From assembly GCA_004431415.1 (NCBI GenBank), contig QPMI01000283.1:1-64000 (forward strand): a DNA stretch of 64,000 nt, read 5' to 3'. Both the position numbers and the translations under genes were made by a program. How positions within the stretch are numbered: position 1 is the first letter of the stretch; every line of letters starts with the position of its first letter. This DNA is from Cyanophora paradoxa. Its lineage: Eukaryota > Glaucocystophyceae > Cyanophorales > Cyanophoraceae. Positions 55,255-64,000 of the stretch are shown piece after piece. The notes under the pieces were generated by a model. The model was not told the DNA's origin, did not search any database, and saw only the letters and a list, made by a program, of their open reading frames with translations.

Positions 55255-55465
55255 GCAGATGCGCGTGCGTGCCGTGGCCGGGCCCAATCAACATACAATC
55301 AACCCATTGCAATTGCGAATGCTGCAACACGACACAATACCGTAATGCGGGGAGGGCCACATGCGAACACGGACCTCCACTTCATCTTCGCGGGCGCGCG
55401 CTCGCGGCGGGGCGCCCGTGCCGGGGGCCGCGCGGGGCGCGCGGGGCGGTGCGGGGGCGGGGCGC

Positions 55466-58400
55466 TCAGAGGAAGGCGAGGTCGAGCTCGTCAGAGCAGT
55501 CGCCGGCGATGTCGGCGATGTCCGCGTGCGCCTCCTCCCCGTAGGCCGCCTCCTCCACGGCGACGGCCCCCTCCATGAACGACTCGAGCACGCTCTGGCC
55601 CTCCTCCTCGTCCAGCATCAGCGAGCCCTTCGACGCCTTCGCCGACGTCTTCGCCGAGGCCGCGCTCGAGCTCGAGGCCGCCGCCGCCGTCGTCGTCGTC
55701 GTCGCCGCCGCCGCCGCCTCGGTGGTGGCGGCCGTGGTGGCGGTGGAGTTGGAGTTGGGCGCCCCGCCGGCGTTGTTGGTGAAGCCCTCCTGCTGGCCGT
55801 ACGCGTACGCGTTGCCGTTGTTCGACTTGATCTTGGTCGCGTCCGCGCCCGCGCTGCAGACCGCCGCGCAGCTGTTCTCCAGGGCCGTCAGGCGCGCCAG
55901 CACCTCCGCAACCTGAGAGTCTGTTGCCCGCCCCGTCAGATCCCGCCTCGCCCCGCCCGCGGGGCGGGCGGCCCCGCGCGGCGCACCTGTGTAGGTCTTC
56001 ATGAGGGTCAGGTTGTCCGCCTTGGTCCAGTCGACGCTGCGGGGGCCGGTGGGTGAGGGCCCGCCGCGCCGCCGCAGCGCGCTCGTCAGGGGCGCGCACT
56101 ACTCGTGGAAGGACTGGACGGCGTCGTTCTTCGCCGCGCCGATCGCCTTGAGGATCTCTGCCGCCCCCGCCCCGCCTCAGCGCCCGCCGGCGCGGCGGAG
56201 ACAGGCTGGGCGAGGGCGGGCCGACCGACTTCGCGGTAGTCGGAGTACTCCTTGGCGGTGGCGACGGCGCCCTTGGCCGCCTCCGCCGCCTGCTGCTCCG
56301 CGTACGCGCGCGCCGCGGCGATGTCCGCCGAGAGCGCTGCCGCCGCCCCGCCCGTGAGCGTGTGCGCGGGGGCGCCGGGGGTCCCGTGCGGGGCGGCGGA
56401 CCCTTGGTGGCCTCGATGAGGTTGGTGGTCAGCTTGGAGTCAAGCTTGTCGATCTCCTCGTCTGCCGGCGGGTCGCGGCGGTCAGCGGCGCCGCAGAGGC
56501 GGGGCGGGGCGCCCGGGGAGGGGGGCGGACCGGTGTACTTCATGGCCTTCTTGAGGGTGTCGTCGATGGAGGCGACGAGCTCGCCCTTGGCGGCGGCCAG
56601 GTTGCCGGCGGCCGCCGTCGCCACGCCGTCCGAGTACGCCTTGCTCTCGTTGAAGTTGTTCTCGATGCGCACGCTCAGGTCTGCCCGCCCCCGGGCCCCG
56701 TCACGACGCGCGGCGGCCCCCGGGCAGCGGACTGCAGCGGGGGCGGACCGTTCTTGGCCTCGCCGAGGGCTCCCTGCCACGCGCTCGTGATCGCCTTCTC
56801 GACGTCTGCGGGGCGCCCCGTGAGGTCCCGCGGCCGGCCCGGCCCGCCCGCGCCGCTCACCGTTAACCTTGTCGGTGGCGAAGCCCTTGGAGCGGTCCTC
56901 GGCGTCGGCGATGTCCTTGACGGTGGCGGTCCGGAGCGCTCCAATCTGCTCGTCGGTGTACTTGTTCGCCTCGCCCTTGGCGACGCCGATCTCGCCCGTC
57001 ACCGCCGTGTGCAGCTTGTCCGACACCGCGTCCGCGTGGCCCTTGGCGCTCGCCTCCGCCGCGTTGGCCGCCGCCTGGGCCGCTGCGCCCCCGCGGTCGG
57101 CCCCCGCGCCGGACCCCAGCGCGGGGCGGGTCGCTCGCACCGGCCTTGGCGCCCTCGATGTCGCCGCGCAGGGCCGACGCGGTGGTGTCCGTGTAGGCGG
57201 TGGCCGCCGCGCCGGTCTCGGCGATCTTGGCGGAGAGCGCTGCCGGCCGCCCCGTCAGCGGCGCGCCGCGGAGGGCCCGGGCGGGCGGGCGCACCGGACT
57301 CAGTGGCGACGATGTTGGCCGCGTTGATGGCGTCGGCGGCCTTCGCCGCAGACTCCACCTCGCCGAGCTTATCGTTGAGCGCAGCCGAGGCGTCGCTGAC
57401 GCCCTTCTGCCACTCCGACGTCACCTCCCCGCGCAGCGCGGCGTCCTTCTCGGTGGCGAAGCCCTTGGAGCGGTCCTCGGCGTCCGCGATGTTCTTGCCG
57501 AGCTCCTCGCGCGCCGCAGTGAGGGCGCCCGCGAACGTGTTCGACAGATCTGCGACGTGAACGTCAGGGGGAGATGCGGCGGTGGCAGAGTCGGAGATCT
57601 GGGGCCGCACTGTTGGCGGTGGTGTCGGTGTAGGCGGTGGCGGCGTTCTTGGCGGCGTCGATCTGGCCGCCGAGGGTCGCAGAGGTCTCGGCGAGGTCCG
57701 AGGCTGCCTTCTCGCCCACGGCCTTCGACGCCGTGTCAGCGAAGGTGATGGCGTCCGCCTTGGCGGCGGTGATCTCGCCCCGGAGGCCTGAGTCGCCGTC
57801 AGCGCGGCGCGGCGGGTGGCGTCCTTCAAAGGGGGCGAACCAAGCTCGACGGCGGTGATCTTGCCGTCGATGAGCTTGTCGGCATCCTTGGCGGCGGCGT
57901 CGACGGTGGCGATGTCCGTGGAGAGCGCCTTCGTGGCGTTGACCACGGCGTTCTGCCACTCCCCCGTCACGGTCTCGTGCAGCGCGGCGTCCTTCTCGGT
58001 GGCGAAGCCCTTGGAGCGGTCCTCGGCGTCGGCGATGTCCTTGACGGTGGCGGTCCGGAGCGCTCCAATCTGCTCGTCGGTGTACTTGTTCGCCTCGCCC
58101 TTGGCGACGCCGATCTCGCCCGTCACCGCCGTGTGCAGCTTGTCCGACACCGCGTCCGCGTGGCCCTTGGCGCTCGCCTCCGCCGCGTTCGCCGCCGCCT
58201 GGGCCGCTGCGCCCCCGCGGTCGGCCCCCGCGCCGGACCCCAGCGCGGGGCGGGTCGCTCGCACCGGCCTTGGCGCCCTCGATGTCGCCGCGCAGGGCCG
58301 ACGCGGTGGTGTCCGTGTAGGCGGTGGCCGCCGCGCCGGTCTCGGCGATCTTGGCGGAGAGCGCTGCCGGCCGCCCCGTCAGCGGCGCGCCGCGGAGGGC

Positions 58401-59496
58401 CCGGGCGGGCGGGCGCACCGGACTCAGTGGCGACGATGTTGGCCGCGTTGATGGCGTCGGCGGCCTTCGCCGCAGACTCCACCTCGCCGAGCTTATCGTT
58501 GAGCGCAGCCGAGGCGTCGCTGACGCCCTTCTGCCACTCCGACGTCACCTCCCCGCGCAGCACGGTGTCCTTCTCGGTGGCGAAGCCCTTGGAGCGGTCC
58601 TCGGCGTCGGCGATGTCCTTGACGGTGGCGGTCCGGAGCGCTCCAATCTGCTCGTCGGTGTACTTGTTCGCCTCGCCCTTGGCGACGCCGATCTCGCCCG
58701 TCACCGCCGTGTGCAGCTTGTCCGACACCGCGTCCGCGTGGCCCTTGGCGCTCGCCTCCGCCGCGTTCGCCGCCGCCTGGGCCGCTGCGCCCCCGCGGTC
58801 GGCCCCCGCGCCGGACCCCAGCGCGGGGCGGGTCGCTCGCACCGGCCTTGGCGCCCTCGATGTCGCCGCGCAGGGCCGACGCGGTGGTGTCCGTGTAGGA
58901 CTGCGCCGTCTCGCGGGCATTTTGAACATCGGCCTTCAGATCTTACGCGGAGTCGGCGGGGCACGGCACAGCGGAGGAAGCAAACGTGGATGCCGCACCG
59001 GCGCGGGCCTGCTCGATGTCGCCGGCGTTCTTTGCGATGCCAGCCTTCGCGCCAGTGTCGACGTTGTTGATGTAAGTATTGAGCTCTGCCGCCCCGCACG
59101 TCAGCGTGCGTCATGTGCAAGCGTAGGCGCGAAATCGCAACCTTGCTTGGTGTTGTTGATGGTGGTGTCAACCTTGCGGTCGAGCCCGGCGATGGCATCG
59201 TCTGTGTACTTGTTCGCGTGCTTTTCGGCGGCTGCGACCCGCGTTTAGTTGCAAGCTGTGCACCGCGAAAGCTGAAAAGGGCACGAACAATCGATCTCAG
59301 AGCCGGTAAGGTTGAACAGGTCCGCGAGCTTGGCCGCCGCAGCAGAGCCGGCAGCACCGACGTCGGCCTGATGAGCCTCGTGCTCGACGGCCGGCGCAGC
59401 TGCCGTCGTAGGCGTCGCCGACGTCGCGGTCACGGTGTTATCGAACCCCCACGAAGTTGCGTCGCGGTTGACGGTCTTAGCTGCGCGGCAAATCAC
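55466..59496 (-). CDS. Alanine-rich tandem-repeat protein with long helices
   Basis: An Ala/Lys/Asp/Thr-rich, probably elongated coiled-coil protein, family unknown. The N-terminus MICRAAKTVNRDATSWGFDN leads to repeats of the type ANKYTDEQIGALRTATVKDI, ADAEDRSKGFATEKDA, EWQKGVSDASAALNDKLGEV and ATAYTDTTASALRGDIEGAK. Each unit is about 155 codons. Repeat units are encoded by 546-578-bp genomic blocks that include two introns each (listed separately). The C-terminus changes to Asn/Thr/Ser low complexity and an acidic tail (DIADIAGDCSDELDLAFL), stop at 55466-55468. No signal peptide or membrane helix is clear. The start at 59496 is provisional. The first few hundred bases have lower GC, then GC rises sharply. 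Confidence 0.7.
56875..57452 (-). repeat. Tandem gene-internal unit 1 (578 bp)
   Basis: Exon-intron block inside the Ala-rich gene. Differs from unit 3 at only three positions by eye, including its two introns. Confidence 0.85.
57453..57998 (-). repeat. Tandem gene-internal unit 2 (546 bp, diverged)
   Basis: Starts with the same GTGGCGAAGCCCTTGGAG landmark as its neighbours but then diverges. It encodes SKAVGEKAASDLAETSATLG and related repeats. Confidence 0.75.
57999..58576 (-). repeat. Tandem gene-internal unit 3 (578 bp)
   Basis: Near-identical to unit 1, 1,124 bp away, so units 1+2 look like one duplicated superunit. Introns are copied along with the exons. Confidence 0.85.
58577..58899 (-). 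repeat. Tandem gene-internal unit 4 (partial, 323 bp)
   Basis: Identical by eye to the first 323 bp of unit 3, including its intron. Identity stops abruptly at 58899, marking the duplication edge. Confidence 0.8.
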
Positions 59497-59993
59497 TCAG
59501 CCCGAGCGCCTGGGGCGCATAACTGATAGGCAAAGGCGGGTTATTGCATTCGATGGCATTTCTTAGAGGCCGTTCGCCGAAGGCAACCCGGCAGGCCAGT
59601 TCCAGGCTACCAACGGAACGCCCACCAGACGAGCAACTGGAGGCCTGGGGCGGGGCGAAACACGCATATTGCGATCGTAGAGGACTTACACATGGTTTAT
59701 TTTCTGCTGGGTCGGCTTCGGAGCAGTACGACACCGCCGGTCGTCGAACACACGCCTGGTCAGACAGGGGGCAGAATAGAGAAGCGAGACGGTAAGAAGG
59801 CGTCGGTAAGTCTCGAAGGACGGCAGCGAATTCACACCTTGACGGAGCGGCCACAACCTATTCACGTACCCCAGCCCAACGTTGCACGGGCTGGCTGCTC
59901 AAAGAGCGAGGCTGCAGAGCGAGCGCTATCGCATACTAGCAGCGTTCGTAGCTAGAGCGCACGCCGCCTCCTGGCCGCGCCCGCAGCTAGCGG
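59497..59993. promoter_or_regulatory. Divergent promoter, Ala-rich repeat / kinesin genes
   Basis: About 497 bp of mixed, lower-GC sequence between divergent starts. No GC-only tract and no convincing core-promoter motif. Confidence 0.4.
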
Positions 59994-62900
59994 ATGTCGA
60001 GGGCACTCGTCCCGGCCGCGCCGGGCTCGCTTGGCAGCCCAAGCCACTCCTTTGACGACTATGAACAAGATGACTTCGCCAGCCGGCGCTACGAGCATGA
60101 TGAGTCCTCCAACTTCAAGGTCCGTTCGTCGCTTCGAAACCGCGCTGCCACATGCCGCCGCGGGTGCGTGCGGCACGGGGATGGGCGGCAGCTAACCACT
60201 TGTTCTGCATGCAGGTCGTCATCAGAGTTCGGCCGCCTCTCCCGCGCGAGTTGGAGGCCGAGAAGCACTTTATGAACGTGATCCGAGCGCGCGGCGCCCG
60301 TGAGATTAACATATCTGAGAACTACGGCAATGGATCTGACGAAGACTATGGCAACCCCTATGCGTCGTACACCTTCACCTTCGACCGAGTGTTTGATCAG
60401 GAGGCGGATCAGAAGTTCGTGTACGACAACGCGGCGCGAGCGGCGGTGTTGTCCACGCTCGAGGTGCACTTGTCGGAGTGCTGTTCCTGCCCTACGCCCA
60501 CTGAGCCCCTCGCCAGGGCTACAATGCGAGTATCATCGCTTACGGACAGACGGGGACGGGGAAGACCTACACCATGGAAGGTGACCCCACGCACCGGGGA
60601 CGTCTGGATGAAGCACGAGGCATCATTCCGCGTGCTATCGAGGAGATTTTCCGCCGTGAGCCCCGCCCTCCCCTCTGCTCTATTTGCCCCGGACCTCCCC
60701 CCGCGCTATCCCCCTGCGGCATCGGAATTCTCGACTAGACTGAATGTACCGGCAGACATTCAGGGGTGCACAAATCCGCGGATGAAGTTCCTGGTCCGCG
60801 CCTCTTATCTGCAGATCTATAACGAGGTCCGCTTCCTTCCCCTTCCTTTTCCGTGGGGCGCACAGCGCCGTGCAGGTGATCAGCGACCTGCTCAAGCCCG
60901 ACCGGACGAACCTTGTCATCCGCGAGGACAGGAAGAAAGGCGTCTTCGTAGAGGTGAGGCGCCCCGCCGCCCTGCTTGCCCGCACACCGAGCGTTGCTCA
61001 CCCGCCCTGCCTCAGGGCCTCTCCGAGTGGGTCGTGCGCACTCCCGGGGAGATCTACGGTCTGATGGAGCGGGGGGCGCTCATGCGAGCGACCGCGTCGA
61101 CCAAGGTAGGGGGGCGGCGGGGTCCGGGGGCGGGGGGCGGGGCGGCTCACGGGCCGGCGGCAGATGAACGAGATGTCTAGCCGGAGCCATGCGGTGTTCA
61201 TTATCATCGCAGAGCAGAGCGAGATGACGCTCGACCAGGAGGAGGAGGCGCAGGCAGCCGCCAACGGCACGCCCCGCCCCCGCCGCGCCGCCCTCCGCCC
61301 CGCGCTCACGGCTGCCGGGCAGGCTCGCGGGAGCCGCACTTCAAGCAGGTCTTCCGGGTGGGGAAGCTGAACCTGGTGGACCTGGCGGGGTCGGAGCGAG
61401 TGCGGCTCACGGGGGCGACGGGGCGGCGCCTCGAGGAGAGCAAGAAGATCAACCAGTCGCTCTCCGCGCTGGGGAACGTCATCGCGGCGCTGACGGACCC
61501 CAAGGGGCGCTCGCACATCCCCTACCGCGACTCCAAGCTCACGCGCATCCTTGAGGACAGCCTAGGGGGGAACTGCAAGACGACGATGATGGCGATGGTC
61601 AGCCCCGCGATGGAGGCCTTCGTCGAGTCCCTCTCGACCCTCAAGTTCGCGAACCGCGCCAAGAACATCAAGAACGAGGCGCGCATCAACGAGGACCTCG
61701 ACCAGAAGGCCCTCCTGCGCAAGTACGAGCGGGAGCTCAAGCGCCTGCGGACGGAGCTGCAGACGCGGAGCCAGTCCGTCGTCGACAAGCGCCGCCTCCT
61801 CGAGCTCGAGGAGCAGCGGCGCAAGGCCGAGCAGGACAAGGCCCGCCGCCCCAGCCCCGCCGGCCCCGCGCGGCGCTGAGGGGCGCGCAGCTGGCGGCGA
61901 TCACGGCGCTGGAGACGCGGTCGCGGGAGTACATCCGCGAGAAGGAGGAGAAGCGCCGCCTCGAGGAGAAGATCAAGCAGCTGCAGGGCCAGGCGCGCCT
62001 CGCCCCGCCCCTGGCCCCGCCCCTGCGACCCGCGCCCCCTGACGGGGATGGGGCGGCGCGCAGATGATCGGCCCCGGGGGCCCGTCGGCGGTCGAGGAGA
62101 CGCCGCAGTTCCGGAGCGCGCTGATGCAGGAGCACGTGCGGATCTACAGCGAGTACGAGATGAAGGTGGCGGAGCTGGAGCGGGAGCGGCAGTCGATCGA
62201 GGAGGACAAGGCGCAGGTGGACCGCTACAAGCAGCTGCTGCTGAAGCAGCGGGACATCATGATCGCGCTGACGGCGCGGCTGAACGAGCGGGACGAGTCG
62301 ATCCTGGCGCTCCAGGAGGAGCTCGAGGCGTACGACCGGCACCAGCGCATGATCGAGGAGGCCCTCGATCAGAAGACGGCCGCCTTCCTCCAGCTCCAGC
62401 GCCTCACCGCCGAGAGCGGGGCCGACGGGGCCGCCGCCGCCGCCGCCCTCCTCGCCTCCGCCGGCGACGGCTTCCTCCCTCGCGCCCTCTCCGAGCGGCG
62501 GTACGCGCCGTACGAGGACCCCGTGCTCTTCAGCAGCGCCAGCGGCTCCGCGGTGCCCATCGGGGGCCCCGACGGCGAGGGCGACGGGCGCCCCGGGGGC
62601 AAGCTGCTGACGGCGGAGGAGAAGATCGGGGAGCTGACGGGCCTGCTGGAGCAGCGCAAGGCGGAGATGCAGGCGGTGCAGGGCGAGCTCGAGGAGGTGC
62701 AGGCCGAGAAGGTCTCGCTCGAGTACCTCCTGCGCGAGCGCCTCGAGAAGATGGTGCAGAGCGAGATCGAGGAGCGCCTCAGCGTCTACCGCAAGGAGGT
62801 CGACGAGTGGAAGGCGCAGCACTGGGCGGCGGAGGAGGCGCGCCGCACCTCGGAGTACATGCTGGAGCTCTCGAAGCTGCGGCAGGACTCGCCCGAGTTC

Positions 62901-63710
62901 CACACGCGCCTGGCGGCGATCCTGCAGCGGGAGACGGCGGCGGTGCAGCGGCCGTACACGGAGGCCATCGCCCGCCTCAAGGCCGAGGTCGCCAAGCTCA
63001 AGGAGGAGCGCCAGCAGGCCCAGGCCCAGGGCCCCGCCCCCGGGCCCTCGGGCGCCGCCGCCGCCGAGGCGGCGATGAAGGTCCGCCAGCTGGAGGCGCG
63101 CCTCGAGTCGCAGAAGGGGGCGGCGGCGCAGTTCCGGGAGGAGATGACGGGGCGCATGGAGGAGCGCACGCGGCAGCTGCGGCGGCTCGAGGAGGAGAAC
63201 CAGCGCCTGCGCGTGCAGCTCGCCCAGCCGCCGGGGGAGCGGGGCGGCGGCGGGGGCGGGGCGGGCGGGGACGGGGAGGCGGCGGCGCTGCGGGGCCAGT
63301 GCGCGGCGTTCGCGAAGGAGCGCTCGGCGCTAAAGACGATCCTCGAGAACAAGATGAAGGTCCTCGTCGACAGCATCCTCGCCAGCCTCGCCCCGGCCGG
63401 CAGCGCGCACGGCGGCGCGGCCGGCGGCGTCGAGCGGGCGGCGCGCGACGCGAGCCTCCTCCAGAAGCTCGTCAACGCCTCCATCGCCGCCATCCGCTCC
63501 TCCCCCGCCGACGGGCCGGCAGCCCCCGCCCCGGGGCCCGGCCCCGCCAACGGCGCCGGCGGGGGGCCGCACGGGGCGTCGCAGCACTCGCCGGGCGGGG
63601 AGGAGGCGCAGGAGAAGCGGCGGCAGCAGGTCGAGGCGCTCATCCGCCAGCGGCGCGCCGAGCTTCACTCGCACCTCGCCTCCGCCTCCCCCGCCTCCGG
63701 CAGGAGATGA
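59994..63710 (+). CDS. N-terminal-motor kinesin with long coiled-coil tail
   Basis: Microtubule motor. The start [20 protein letters not shown] leads to a GT-AG intron, then [20 protein letters not shown]. Motor motifs in order: [16 protein letters not shown]-loop [42 protein letters not shown], switch [12 protein letters not shown], switch [14 protein letters not shown]. Then come [36 protein letters not shown] and the neck [17 protein letters not shown]. From about 61,690 to the stop at 63708-63710 it is heptad-rich coiled coil ([20 protein letters not shown]) with Ala/Gly-rich breaks. All motor motifs are intact, so it should be active. The first six introns (to about 61,160) are GT-AG and ordinary. 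The last three (G/GCACGCC, AAG/GCCCGCC, CAG/GCGCGCC) are GC-AG and GC-only. The subfamily is not assigned. Confidence 0.92.
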
Positions 63711-63963
63711 CCGCCCGCCGCCCCCGCCCCAGCACCCTCCCTTCTCTCCCCCCGCGCGCTCCCTGTGGAAACATCTCCCGCCCCTCCCGAACCCAAACCT
63801 CCGCCCTGCTCTCTGGCGTATTTACCCTCCTCTTCTCTCCCCCGAATTCTGTCTGGTATTTAGTTCCGATTCCGTCGCCCACGCGTATTTAGTCCGGTCA
63901 TGTATACGTATTGCATTCTTTAATCGTTGCAAGAGCAGTGCGGGGGCCGGCGCGGGGCGGCGG
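63711..63963. other. Kinesin 3' region
   Basis: Non-coding, pyrimidine-rich then AT-richer. GTATTTA occurs three times (about 63,818, 63,856 and 63,885), possible polyadenylation-associated elements. This is an inference only. Confidence 0.4.
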
Positions 63964-64000
63964 CTACGGATCTTCCTGCGAGCCGTTCTCGACGATGAGG
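63964..64000 (-). CDS. Possible C-terminal end of a minus-strand gene (partial)
   Basis: Reading the minus strand from the window edge gives LIVENGSQEDP then TAG (63964-63966). The fragment is too short to identify and runs off the window. It would be convergent with the kinesin gene, like the other pairs. Confidence 0.25.
   Translation of the reverse strand, partial: LIVENGSQEDP

Noticed and set aside
56875-58899. Regular repeats suggesting a CRISPR-like or satellite array
   Set aside because: Units are 546-578 bp, coding with introns, and lie within one eukaryotic gene; this is a gene-internal tandem duplication.

Overview
This is a gene-dense piece of nuclear DNA from a unicellular eukaryote, most likely a very GC-rich phytoplankton alga. 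I recognise 18 protein genes, nearly all spliced, with short intergenic gaps and strands that mostly alternate. The content is eukaryotic: a kinesin, FEN1, SERRATE/ARS2, TMEM209, a LARP6-type La protein and an SMCHD1/GMI1-type ATPase. There is also a plastid-type ABC ATPase and a giant CUB/PMP/7TM surface protein of a kind I associate with stramenopiles. High GC plus hundreds of bases of transposon-like introns suggest a pelagophyte such as Aureococcus. That assignment is inference, not shown by the sequence.

Layout, left to right: hemerythrin-like (+), SMCHD1-like GHKL/hinge protein (-), FkbM methyltransferase (+), cupin (-), SERRATE/ARS2 (+), CUB-EGF-PMP-7TM giant (-), methylisocitrate-lyase family (+), IQ-motif protein (-), ATPSCKMT/FAM173-like methyltransferase (+), TMEM209 (+), ABCI-type ATPase (-), LARP6-like (+), FEN1 (-), membrane RING protein (-), uncharacterised protein (+), beta-helix/BTB protein (+), alanine-rich tandem-repeat protein (-), kinesin (+). 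The genes do not form a pathway. Neighbours are arranged as divergent pairs that share short promoters and convergent pairs that share short 3' gaps.

The most striking signal is the introns. Most downstream introns are 50-75 nt, begin G-Y-C/G-CGCCCCGCCCC and end GGGGCGGGG(C)GGGCAG. The two ends are therefore complementary and can fold into a GC-only helix that places donor beside acceptor. A CTGAC/CTGAG-type branch motif sits next to that helix. Many of them use GC rather than GT as donor: 4 of 8 in the lyase gene, whose nine exons sum to exactly 375 codons, and several in FEN1, where homology fixes the junctions. They look like introner elements, i.e. intron-generating DNA transposons whose inverted repeats supply the splice site. 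They are missing from the first few hundred bases of nearly every gene, where GC is lower, codons are mixed and introns look ordinary. This gives each gene a 5'-to-3' gradient in composition and intron type.

Limits: multi-exon boundaries are hand-phased and are certain only where stated. Several start codons are provisional. Three genes show apparent one-base frame breaks in GC-only tracts that could be sequence errors.
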